DNA of 7,608 bases. Source: Legionella genomosp. 1. Its GTDB lineage: Bacteria > Pseudomonadota > Gammaproteobacteria > Legionellales > Legionellaceae. A program made the position numbers and the translations under genes. Position 1 is the stretch's first letter. The number at the start of each line of letters is the position of its first letter. Shown here piece by piece: positions 1 through 6,099 of the stretch. The stretch is from the NCBI GenBank assembly GCA_945865355.1, contig CAMBDN010000120.1, positions 1 through 7,608 on the forward strand, read 5' to 3'. The notes below the pieces were generated by a model. The model ran no database searches, had not been told where the DNA came from, and was given only the letters and a program-made list of their open reading frames with translations.

Positions 1-279
1 TCGAAACCGTGCTGAAACCCCAGTTGCTAAGCTCTGTTCTCCCATCATGGATCGACAGGTCAATTGGGTACAAAGCTCACCAATCGCCGTGATATGGTCA
101 GCATGCAAATGTGTATCCATCGCTGCAACCAGCGTTAACCCTAACTGCTCGATTAACTTGATGTATTGATTCACATTTTTTTTGACCGGATCAATGATCA
201 CCGCATCACGACCAAAATCAGCGGCCAATAGATAGGTGTAAGTTGACGACTCACTATCAAACAATTGACGAAACAACAT
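1..279 (-). CDS. Persulfide dioxygenase-like metallo-beta-lactamase-fold protein (ETHE1 family), N-terminal part
   Basis: The 93 visible residues start MLFRQLFDSESSTYTYLL and carry the metal-binding motif H57-x-H59-x-D61-H62 in the context DTHLHADHITAIGEL. Together with the IIDPV segment at residues 28-32, this matches the ETHE1/persulfide dioxygenase branch of the metallo-beta-lactamase fold better than generic glyoxalase II. Family members oxidise glutathione persulfide to sulfite with a mononuclear non-haem iron. The ATG at 279 is preceded by AAGGAG at 290-285 with 5-nt spacing. The gene lies 17 nt downstream of the ugpB stop and is probably cotranscribed with it. No functional link to glycerophosphodiester uptake is evident. 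The C-terminal part lies beyond the window's left edge, so later metal ligands cannot be checked. Glyoxalase II-like hydrolase is the main alternative. Confidence 0.88.
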   Translation of the reverse strand, partial: MLFRQLFDSESSTYTYLLAADFGRDAVIIDPVKKNVNQYIKLIEQLGLTLVAAMDTHLHADHITAIGELCTQLTCRSMMGEQSLATGVSARFR

Positions 280-296
280 AACAACTCCTTATTTTT

Positions 297-1706
297 CTAA
301 TTCGAGTTTCGTGCAAAGCGCAAAAGGCTATGATTGGCTCGGGATACGGCATCATCCATTGCTTGCTGTGGCGTCTTAATACCGGCAAAAATGATTTCCA
401 AAGCCTCATCATTTATCGTACGAATTTGATTCTGTGCCTCTATTCGAAGAACGGGTCCCCCCATTTGATGACCAATGAATTCAGATCGAGCAAGTCGCAA
501 TGAGAGATGTTTGCTATCATTTGCTAATGGCTTATAAATTCCCTCTATGCCCAAAGGTAAGTACCCTGTATTTTCATGCCATTTCTTTTGTACCTCTGGC
601 TGTGCTAAAAAGTTGAAGAACTGAGCAATTCCCTGATATACCAGCGATGTTTGCCCGGCTACGGCCCAAAGAGCCGCCCCTCCTGCAACATTATTAAAAC
701 GTCTTGCACTGGCTTGACTATCCAATGGAAGCGCGGCTACTCCCACAGGAAACGTTAGTAACTCCGCTAAACTGTTATAACCACCAGAGGATTGGCTGAG
801 CAATGGACAACGTCCGCTGGTAAATAAAGTCGTCGCATCATCGGAACGTCCGCCGTACTCAAAGTAATGCAAGCGCTGCCAGCGGCGCAACCGCTCAAGA
901 TGGTTAACCACCTGTTTATTGTTATAGATAGCCTTTTTGCTGCTTGGGTCGATCATAGCCAAACCATGAATCGCCGAGAACGATTCAATGAGTATCCATG
1001 CTGGATAAGCACTGGTATAAGCGCAAGGATACCCTGCTGCAATGAGTTTTGCCGCCATTATCTCAAACTCATCCCAGGTACGGGGAAATGTTTCTGCAGA
1101 ATAACCAACTTTGGCCAACGCAGCCGCATTGTAAAATAAGGATGGCACAGATGTGTTTAATGGCATCGCCATTAAATGACCTTGTTCACTGTAATAAGCA
1201 CGAACCGCTGGGAAAAAATCACTTTCTGGCAGTGTCAACCCTTGTTCTTGCATGAGCTCGTCAACCGGTTTAATGATGCCCTTAGGAGCGAGCATTGTTG
1301 AAGTGCCAACCTCAAACACCTGCACCAGCGATGGTGGCTGTTTTGCGCGAAAGGCAGCAGCAAAACTTGTTAATGATTCAATATAGCCACCCTTATAGAT
1401 TGGCTTTATTACATATTCCTTCTGGGTGCCATTAAAGTCTTTGGCTAACGTTTGGATTTCATCCCCCAAATTTCCTGCCATGGAGTGCCATAGGATAATC
1501 TCAATGGGTTTTGCCTGCAGTGGGGTGAATAGCAATAAGCAGAGGAAAAATAGAGATAATACTGAAAAAGGACTTAAATCCCCCCTGCCCCGCTTTTTTA
1601 AAGGGGTAAAATAACACATCGATCTACGATTACCTTTTATAAACTGTAGATCTTCGCTTCCCCCCCCTTTGAAAAAGGGGGGTAGGGGAGATTTATACAA
1701 AGCCAT
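297..1706 (-). CDS. ugpB: Glycerol-3-phosphate ABC transporter, periplasmic substrate-binding protein UgpB
   Basis: This is a family 1 extracellular solute-binding protein. It matches remembered E. coli UgpB along its length: WHSM after the leader, YKGGY, QVFEVGTSTMLAPKGIIKPV, YYSEQGHL, LFYN, and the C-terminal TPQQAMDDAVSRAN. UgpB delivers sn-glycerol-3-phosphate or glycerophosphodiesters from the periplasm to the UgpAEC transporter. The hydrophobic leader core is residues 48-60 and the likely cleavage is after A65 (PLQA|K), giving a mature protein of about 404 residues, close to E. coli. The start is ambiguous. ATG 1706 follows the ugpQ stop by 5 nt with AAGG overlapping that stop, but gives an abnormally long 47-residue N-region. 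ATG 1619 (M30) gives a conventional leader with K37, K38, R39 and R41, but only AAAAGG 13 nt upstream. Residues 4-44 come from an inserted palindromic repeat. ugpA, ugpE and ugpC are not in the window. Confidence 0.92.
   Translation of the reverse strand: MALYKSPLPPFFKGGGSEDLQFIKGNRRSMCYFTPLKKRGRGDLSPFSVLSLFFLCLLLFTPLQAKPIEIILWHSMAGNLGDEIQTLAKDFNGTQKEYVIKPIYKGGYIESLTSFAAAFRAKQPPSLVQVFEVGTSTMLAPKGIIKPVDELMQEQGLTLPESDFFPAVRAYYSEQGHLMAMPLNTSVPSLFYNAAALAKVGYSAETFPRTWDEFEIMAAKLIAAGYPCAYTSAYPAWILIESFSAIHGLAMIDPSSKKAIYNNKQVVNHLERLRRWQRLHYFEYGGRSDDATTLFTSGRCPLLSQSSGGYNSLAELLTFPVGVAALPLDSQASARRFNNVAGGAALWAVAGQTSLVYQGIAQFFNFLAQPEVQKKWHENTGYLPLGIEGIYKPLANDSKHLSLRLARSEFIGHQMGGPVLRIEAQNQIRTINDEALEIIFAGIKTPQQAMDDAVSRANHSLLRFARNSN
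1575..1695. repeat. MITE-like palindromic repeat inserted in the 5' end of ugpB
   Basis: Arms at 1575-1606 and 1664-1695 are inverted copies matching at 28 of 32 positions by eye, and both end in TAAATC/GATTTA. A perfect inner stem pairs GATCTAC (1621-1627) with GTAGATC (1646-1652). The right arm also folds on itself: CCCCCCTTT (1662-1670) pairs with AAAGGGGGG (1674-1682) around GAA. Short elements with C-run, T-run, CAAAGGGG arms are dispersed in many bacterial genomes, and this one resembles them from memory. It encodes no protein of its own but is open in the ugpB frame. The target duplication is unclear; TA is possible at both ends. It is probably a non-autonomous element moved in trans. 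Copy number cannot be judged because only one copy lies here. Confidence 0.85.
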
Positions 1707-1711
1707 CGTCC

Positions 1712-2425
1712 TTATAACAACAAATCAGGATAATCACTAAACACCGCATCCACACCCCATTCGAATAATTTAGCAGCTTTACGTTTTCGATTGATGGTGT
1801 AGACATAAACAACATAGCCCTGCTGCTTAATTGCAGAAACGCGTGAAGCGGTCGCTGCCCGTTTACTCAAATGGATGGAGAAACATTGCAAATCACTCGC
1901 TAATTGCAACCAATTGTCCTGCCACTTATCCAATAACAACCCTAAGGGTATTTCCGGCGCCAAATGATGACATAAGGTTAATGCACTGTGGTCAAAGCTA
2001 GAAATTAGCGGCATTTTTTTATCTTGCGGCCAATAACGGTTAATGTGCGTTAGAACGGCAATCGTCGTTTGTTCTGTGAACCCCGGATAAGGCTTTATCT
2101 CAATATTAGCTTGCACGCCTGAAGTGGCCAACCATTCTATTGCATCTTGTAACGATGGGATTTTTTCTCCGCGAAATTGTTTTGAATACCAGCTACCCGC
2201 ATCAAGGGACCGTATGTATTCAGCCGTCACCAAACCAAAATTACCTCGCCCATTCGTCGTTCGTTTTAATTTTTCATCATGAAATACAAACGGCTCGCCA
2301 TCAGCGCTCAACATGACATCAAACTCGATGAAATGACACCCTAAAGCACTGGCCTTATCAAAAGCCGCAAGTGTATTTTCAGGAGCATACGCAGCGGCCC
2401 CTCGATGTCCGATCAATCGCTCCAT
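1712..2425 (-). CDS. ugpQ: Glycerophosphodiester phosphodiesterase, UgpQ-type
   Basis: This 237-residue GDPD-family TIM-barrel enzyme hydrolyses glycerophosphodiesters to sn-glycerol-3-phosphate and an alcohol. The family catalytic and metal-binding residues are intact: H7-R8 in GHRG, E16-N17 in PENT, E34 and D36 in IEFDV, H49 in VFHDE, and E109/K111 in NIEIKP. The C-terminal DAVFSDYPDLL is also typical. The length is close to E. coli UgpQ (about 247). No signal peptide is present, so it acts in the cytoplasm, unlike periplasmic GlpQ. Its ATG overlaps the upstream stop by one base (TGATG) and there is no strong ribosome-binding site, only GGAAAAAAG, so it is probably translationally coupled. 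It ends 5 nt before the first candidate ugpB start, as expected of a glycerophosphodiester uptake-and-hydrolysis unit. Confidence 0.93.
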   Translation of the reverse strand: MERLIGHRGAAAYAPENTLAAFDKASALGCHFIEFDVMLSADGEPFVFHDEKLKRTTNGRGNFGLVTAEYIRSLDAGSWYSKQFRGEKIPSLQDAIEWLATSGVQANIEIKPYPGFTEQTTIAVLTHINRYWPQDKKMPLISSFDHSALTLCHHLAPEIPLGLLLDKWQDNWLQLASDLQCFSIHLSKRAATASRVSAIKQQGYVVYVYTINRKRKAAKLFEWGVDAVFSDYPDLLL

Positions 2426-3126
2426 CAGTTTTCTTTTTTCCGATTAGAGGCCACTTGTACCATCGCTGTCATTGTTAACTCATTACTAACCGTCAAACTG
2501 GGCGCCGCGGCAGCCAGTACCATGGTATTAAATCCTTCTTGAGCTCGCGCAGTCTTAGCCTGTGGCATAGCGACCATGTCTCCATCGGCAAAATCCAAGT
2601 AATTGAGCGTGTATTTTTGCTCAGGATATACTTTGTTAATTCTTACCAACTCATCATTCGCTTGCTTATATAACTGTTCACGCAATTGTGAACGCACTTG
2701 TTGTATTTCGCCTAAACTGGGTTTGAATTCCACGGTCCCTATTTCATAGCTTGCACCTGGCTTAGTCACTGATTTGGCATTCTGATAAATATTGGTCAAA
2801 CCACCCTGATCCACCCTAGCTTGAGCCAGTACAAAGAGTTTTTCTAGACCTGAACTATCCTGAGAGCGATCAAATTGTACGAGGTGCCACTCACCAGCAG
2901 CGATTTTTGTTAATTTATCCATAATTTCAGCACGTGCTTTACCCAAATCAGCATTGTTCAGAGTGACGTTGATATTCACTGTTAACAGTGCCGTTTGTGT
3001 GCTCACCCATTGTTTCGCAGCAATTTGAAACACGACCGTATCCAGTATCATTTGTGGCAGTTCATCAGCGGCATAACCTACAGGGTGTAACACCAAACAA
3101 GCAAGCATCCCAGCAATCTTCTTCAT
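2425..3126 (-). CDS. Exported protein of unknown function, possibly SIMPL (DUF541)-like
   Basis: I do not recognise this 233-residue protein with confidence. The chosen start reads MKKIAGMLACLVLHPVGYA-ADEL, a clear signal peptide with a predicted cut near residue 19, so it is probably periplasmic. GGAGG lies 5 nt upstream. A start 13 codons earlier (3165) would put uncharged residues before the leader and has no comparable site. The mature part alternates beta-prone segments (ALLTVNINVTL) with charged helices (KARAEIMDKLTKI, QQVRSQLREQLYKQANDELVRI). This layout recalls SIMPL-domain proteins, but only weakly. It has no cysteine in the mature part, no membrane segment after the leader, and a Lys/Asn-rich end. 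Its stop overlaps the ugpQ start, so it leads the ugpQ-ugpB transcription unit, but a role in transport is only inferred. Confidence 0.8.
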   Translation of the reverse strand: MKKIAGMLACLVLHPVGYAADELPQMILDTVVFQIAAKQWVSTQTALLTVNINVTLNNADLGKARAEIMDKLTKIAAGEWHLVQFDRSQDSSGLEKLFVLAQARVDQGGLTNIYQNAKSVTKPGASYEIGTVEFKPSLGEIQQVRSQLREQLYKQANDELVRINKVYPEQKYTLNYLDFADGDMVAMPQAKTARAQEGFNTMVLAAAAPSLTVSNELTMTAMVQVASNRKKEN

Positions 3127-3131
3127 ATAGA

Positions 3132-3136
3132 CCTCC
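3132..3136 (-). promoter_or_regulatory. Strong ribosome-binding site deciding the 3126 start
   Basis: On the minus strand TTGGAGGT places GGAGG 5 nt before the ATG at 3126, directly ahead of a textbook signal peptide. This favours 3126 over the longer frame from 3165. Confidence 0.8.
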
Positions 3137-3155
3137 AAGGCAAGAATTTCATAAG

Positions 3156-3183
3156 AATATAACATTAACTAACACCGCAACAA
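3156..3183 (-). promoter_or_regulatory. Candidate sigma70 promoter for the exported protein-ugpQ-ugpB unit
   Basis: On the minus strand, TTGTTG (3183-3178) and TATATT (3161-3156) are separated by 16 nt, about 30 nt upstream of the 3126 start. The match is modest in AT-rich DNA. The position in the divergent intergenic region supports it. No convincing PhoB box (CTGTCAT-type repeats) was seen, although E. coli ugp is PhoB-controlled. Confidence 0.4.
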
Positions 3184-3190
3184 CTGCTCA

Positions 3191-3203
3191 TTGATTTAAT
3201 CAA
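3191..3203. promoter_or_regulatory. Perfect palindrome overlapping the -35 element, possible operator
   Basis: TTGATT-T-AATCAA has perfect 6-bp arms around one central base and covers the -35 hexamer of the rightward promoter. It lies between two divergent units, where a repressor or activator could bind. The regulator is unknown. AT-rich palindromes of this size also occur by chance. Confidence 0.4.
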
Positions 3204-3219
3204 AAAATCCGTCTATAAC
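3191..3219 (+). promoter_or_regulatory. Candidate sigma70 promoter for the amino acid dehydrogenase/homogentisate cluster
   Basis: TTGATT (3191-3196) and TATAAC (3214-3219) are separated by exactly 17 nt. This predicts transcription starting near 3226 and a leader of about 30 nt before the ATG at 3256. Both hexamers are close to consensus and the spacing is optimal. Confidence 0.6.
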
Positions 3220-3255
3220 ATCCTTACTGAATTCTCTTACGGAGCTTACCTAATC

Positions 3256-4329
3256 ATGTCCGTTGACACCCTGAAAACAACTCTAAAACCAACGAATAAT
3301 AACGATGATTTTCTTGATTATGCAATATCCCACAATTTTGGAGATATCCATCTTAAGGTAGATAGTAAAACAGGAATGAAAGCTATCATTGCCGTCCATA
3401 GTACCAAACTTGGACCCGCACTGGGTGGCTGTCGTTTTATTGAATACCCGGACACCCCAACTGCAATTTATGATGCTATGCGCCTAGCGCGCGGCATGAG
3501 CTATAAAGCAGCGTCGGTTAATTTACCATTAGGAGGAGGAAAAGCGGTCATTATTAAACCAAGTAGCGCATTTGACCGTACAAAATATTTTCAGCGTTTT
3601 GGAGCGTTTATCAATGAATTAGGTGGTCGCTACATCACTGCATTAGACAGCGGTACTCAATTAAGTGACATGGATATTATTGCGCAACACACGCCCTATG
3701 TAGCCAGCCTATCAAGCCATAATGGTGATCCCTCGCCTTCCACGGCTAAAGGCGTATTACGTGGTATCCAAGCCGCCGTTGCATTTAAGCTAGGCAAAGA
3801 TAATTTAAGCGGCTTACATATTGCTATTCAAGGCTTAGGACACGTAGGCCATCTTCTTGCACGTCATTTGCATGCGTTAGGTGTTCGTCTTACTGTGGCA
3901 GATATTAACCCTGCAAACGTAGAAAGAGCGATAAAAGAATTTGGCGCGACAGCTGTTCCAACAGAAAAAATCCATACCATAGCTTGTGATGTTTTCGCTC
4001 CCTGTGCACTGGGAGCTGTCATCAACGATGTCTCAATTAATCAGTTACAAACAACCATTATCGCAGGAGCTGCCAACAATCAACTTGCACATGCCTATCA
4101 TGGCAAACAACTACATGACAAAGAAATACTTTATGCGACAGATTATGTCATTAATGCGGGGGGTCTAATTTTTGCGGCAAGCAAATATTTACATACACCG
4201 GAACACTTGGTTAATGAACAAATTGATGGAATCCACTCGATTTTGCTGCAAATTTTTACCCGTTCAGCGGAACAAAATCTACCTTCGAGTGAAATTGCCG
4301 ATACCATGGCACAAGAGAAATTGGCTTAA
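3256..4329 (+). CDS. NAD-dependent amino acid dehydrogenase (leucine/phenylalanine/valine dehydrogenase family)
   Basis: This 357-residue enzyme of the Glu/Leu/Phe/Val dehydrogenase superfamily reversibly deaminates an amino acid to its 2-oxo acid with NAD. The N-terminal catalytic domain has GPALGGCRF (53-61), K84 in MSYKAA, K96 in LGGGKAV, and D131 in TALDSGT. The 12-residue lysine spacing and the aspartate match Bacillus leucine dehydrogenase K68, K80 and D115. The Rossmann domain has GLGHVG (193-198) with D216 at the end of its second strand, then APCALGAV, AANNQLA and DYVINAGG (296-303). It has about 16 extra N-terminal residues compared with Bacillus LeuDH. Specificity residues are mixed: A129 is as in leucine dehydrogenase, while L304 after NAGG is as in Bacillus phenylalanine dehydrogenase. 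The start follows GGAG with a longish 11-nt spacing. As the first gene of a tyrosine-degradation cluster it may make an aromatic 2-oxo acid, but branched-chain substrates are equally possible. Confidence 0.88.
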   Translation: MSVDTLKTTLKPTNNNDDFLDYAISHNFGDIHLKVDSKTGMKAIIAVHSTKLGPALGGCRFIEYPDTPTAIYDAMRLARGMSYKAASVNLPLGGGKAVIIKPSSAFDRTKYFQRFGAFINELGGRYITALDSGTQLSDMDIIAQHTPYVASLSSHNGDPSPSTAKGVLRGIQAAVAFKLGKDNLSGLHIAIQGLGHVGHLLARHLHALGVRLTVADINPANVERAIKEFGATAVPTEKIHTIACDVFAPCALGAVINDVSINQLQTTIIAGAANNQLAHAYHGKQLHDKEILYATDYVINAGGLIFAASKYLHTPEHLVNEQIDGIHSILLQIFTRSAEQNLPSSEIADTMAQEKLA

Positions 4330-4340
4330 CAGGTACGCTC

Positions 4341-4997
4341 ATGAAACATTTGAACTTAACCCCGGCTTTATATGACTACATGTTGGATGTTTCGCTACGT
4401 GAGCACCCAGTATTGCAAGCGCTACGCGAGGATACATCGAGTATGCCGCTTGCAATGATGCAAGTTTCTCCAGAACAAGCGCAATTCATGCAATTGCTGA
4501 TTCGTTTAATAAATGCAAAGAATGTGCTCGAATTAGGTACATTCACCGGATATAGCGCCTTAGCCATGGCATTAGCTTTACCAGAGGATGGTCACTTAAT
4601 CACCTGTGATATCAACAAAGAATGGACACGAAACGCCCCATCTTTCTGGCGCAAGGCCAATCAAGAAAAGAAAATTGAATTACGTATTGCCCCAGCGCTT
4701 GAAACACTCCAACAATTGCTTAACGATGGGAGAGCGCATACCTTCGATTTCATTTTTATCGATGCAGACAAAACCAATTACGTGAACTATTATGACTTAG
4801 CGATGCAGTTAATTAGTCCTAAAGGACTCATTGCCATCGATAATGTATTTTGGGAAGGGGGAGTCATCAATCCACAGGATGAGGGCGCACAAACTCGTGA
4901 AATTCGTAAATTAAACGAATTGCTGAAACACGATAGCCGTGTGCATACCAGCCTGCTACCCATTGCAGATGGGCTTTTCCTAGTGCAACCGCGTTGA
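4341..4997 (+). CDS. mdmC: SAM-dependent O-methyltransferase, cation-dependent (caffeoyl-CoA OMT/MdmC-like)
   Basis: This 218-residue class I methyltransferase belongs to the small divalent-cation-dependent family that transfers a methyl group from S-adenosylmethionine to one hydroxyl of a catechol-like substrate. The SAM site shows VLELGTFTGYSAL (62-74) and the acidic D90 in LITCDIN. The metal site is intact: D141 in FIFIDADK, then D167-N168 in AIDNVFWEGGV. This 26/27-residue spacing is the same as in plant caffeoyl-CoA methyltransferase, and K144 sits at the expected catalytic lysine position. It begins 11 nt after the dehydrogenase stop with a weak AGGT site and ends 22 nt before hpd, so it is almost certainly cotranscribed. 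Its natural substrate is unknown. Homogentisate-pathway phenols are a guess from context. The symbol follows the usual annotation of Legionella homologues and does not imply macrolide biosynthesis. Confidence 0.9.
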   Translation: MKHLNLTPALYDYMLDVSLREHPVLQALREDTSSMPLAMMQVSPEQAQFMQLLIRLINAKNVLELGTFTGYSALAMALALPEDGHLITCDINKEWTRNAPSFWRKANQEKKIELRIAPALETLQQLLNDGRAHTFDFIFIDADKTNYVNYYDLAMQLISPKGLIAIDNVFWEGGVINPQDEGAQTREIRKLNELLKHDSRVHTSLLPIADGLFLVQPR

Positions 4998-5019
4998 ACC
5001 AAGAAAGGAGTAAGTAATA

Positions 5020-6072
5020 ATGGCAAACACCCAAGAAAATCCCTGCGGCCTAAAAGGATTTGCTTTTCTTGAATTCTCAAGCCCCGATAAAATGCTTCTA
5101 GAAAACCAATTTATTGCAATGGGTTTTGAGCAAAAAGCCTCTCATTCTCTACTTGATATAACGCTGTACCAACAAGGGGATATTCAGTTCATCATTAACG
5201 CAGAAAAAAATTGCCAAGCAGAACATCATGCAAAAACGCATGGTGCTGGTGCATGTGCAATGGGTTTTAAAGTAGAAAATGTCACGGTAGCCTACGAGCA
5301 TGCTATTCAACATGGCGCGAAACCGTTTCATGATAGTGAATCAGTGAATCATGATCTTTTTGCCATTGAAGCTATCGGCGGTAGTGTTATTTACTTTGTG
5401 GATGATAACCATCAACCGTTTGCCAATCAATGGGAACATACACCCGAATCAAACAGCTCAAAAGCGTCAACTGGATTAACATTCATCGATCACTTAACCC
5501 ACAATGTTTTTCGAGGAAATATGGATACGTGGGCACAATTTTATGAAAATATTTTTAATTTTCGCGAAATACGTTTTTTTAATATCACCGGTAAAATGAC
5601 GGGACTTATCAGTCGAGCCCTTGCAAGCCCTTGTGGCAAAATTAAAATTCCTTTAAATGAATCGAAAGACGACCTCTCACAAATTGAAGAATTCTTACAT
5701 GAATACCACGGCGAGGGTATTCAGCACATCGCATTAAACGCCGTTGATATTTACAAAACGGTCCATCTCTTGAGAAAACAAGGCGTTCATTTTCTCGACG
5801 TCCCTGACACTTATTATGAGATGATTGGTGACCGAGTACCATGGCATCAAGAACCACTAAAAAAATTGCAAGATGAACGCATTTTAATTGATGGAGAGAA
5901 AGATCCAGCATCCGGTTTGCTATTACAAATTTTTACCGAAAATATATTTGGCCCTGTGTTTTTTGAAATTATCCAGCGCCGTGGCAATCAAGGATTCGGT
6001 GAAGGGAATTTCCAAGCATTGTTTGAGGCTATTGAGCGCGATCAAATTAAGCGTGGTACATTAGTCAGTTAG
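5020..6072 (+). CDS. hpd: 4-hydroxyphenylpyruvate dioxygenase (legiolysin type)
   Basis: This 350-residue cytoplasmic non-haem Fe(II) enzyme converts 4-hydroxyphenylpyruvate and O2 to homogentisate and CO2, the committed step of tyrosine degradation. It has two vicinal-oxygen-chelate domains: a degenerate N-terminal one (about 10-140) and the catalytic C-terminal one (about 152-340). The iron ligands are visible as H158 in IDHLTHNV, H236 in GIQHIAL and E316 in FFEIIQR. Their spacing is close to Pseudomonas HPD (H161, H240, E322). The C-terminal GFGEGNFQALFEAIE (325-339) is the conserved gating helix region. The length matches Legionella Lly (about 348), whose product oxidises to brown pyomelanin when homogentisate accumulates. 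AAGGAG at 5005-5010 sits 9 nt before the ATG. It lies between mdmC and fahA in one orientation, with short gaps on both sides. Confidence 0.97.
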   Translation: MANTQENPCGLKGFAFLEFSSPDKMLLENQFIAMGFEQKASHSLLDITLYQQGDIQFIINAEKNCQAEHHAKTHGAGACAMGFKVENVTVAYEHAIQHGAKPFHDSESVNHDLFAIEAIGGSVIYFVDDNHQPFANQWEHTPESNSSKASTGLTFIDHLTHNVFRGNMDTWAQFYENIFNFREIRFFNITGKMTGLISRALASPCGKIKIPLNESKDDLSQIEEFLHEYHGEGIQHIALNAVDIYKTVHLLRKQGVHFLDVPDTYYEMIGDRVPWHQEPLKKLQDERILIDGEKDPASGLLLQIFTENIFGPVFFEIIQRRGNQGFGEGNFQALFEAIERDQIKRGTLVS

Positions 6073-6099
6073 CTGAGTGGCTGTTGACAGGGAGAGATC

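Noticed and set aside
867..1614. Plus-strand open frames opposite ugpB (867-1139, 1049-1255, 1426-1614)
   Set aside because: They are antisense shadows of a well-conserved binding protein, with no plausible ribosome-binding sites or recognisable domains.
1662..1682. GC-rich hairpin resembling an intrinsic terminator
   Set aside because: There is no T-run after the stem on either strand, and the hairpin is part of the larger palindromic repeat inside an open reading frame.
2461..2480. CTGTCAT-like sequence suggesting a PhoB box
   Set aside because: It lies inside the 3' coding part of the exported protein gene as a single half-site, not upstream of a promoter.
3088..3108. Possible lipoprotein box at C10 of the exported protein (MLAC)
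   Set aside because: The cysteine is too close to the N-terminus for a full hydrophobic core, and the residues before it do not fit the lipobox well. Ordinary cleavage near residue 19 is more likely.
3127..3165. Longer start at 3165 for the exported protein
   Set aside because: The signal peptide and a strong GGAGG site both point to 3126. The extra 13 residues overlap the likely promoter -10 region.
4790..5911. Minus-strand open frames over mdmC and hpd (4790-5080, 5149-5331, 5642-5911)
   Set aside because: They are antisense to genes with intact catalytic motifs and have no supporting signals.
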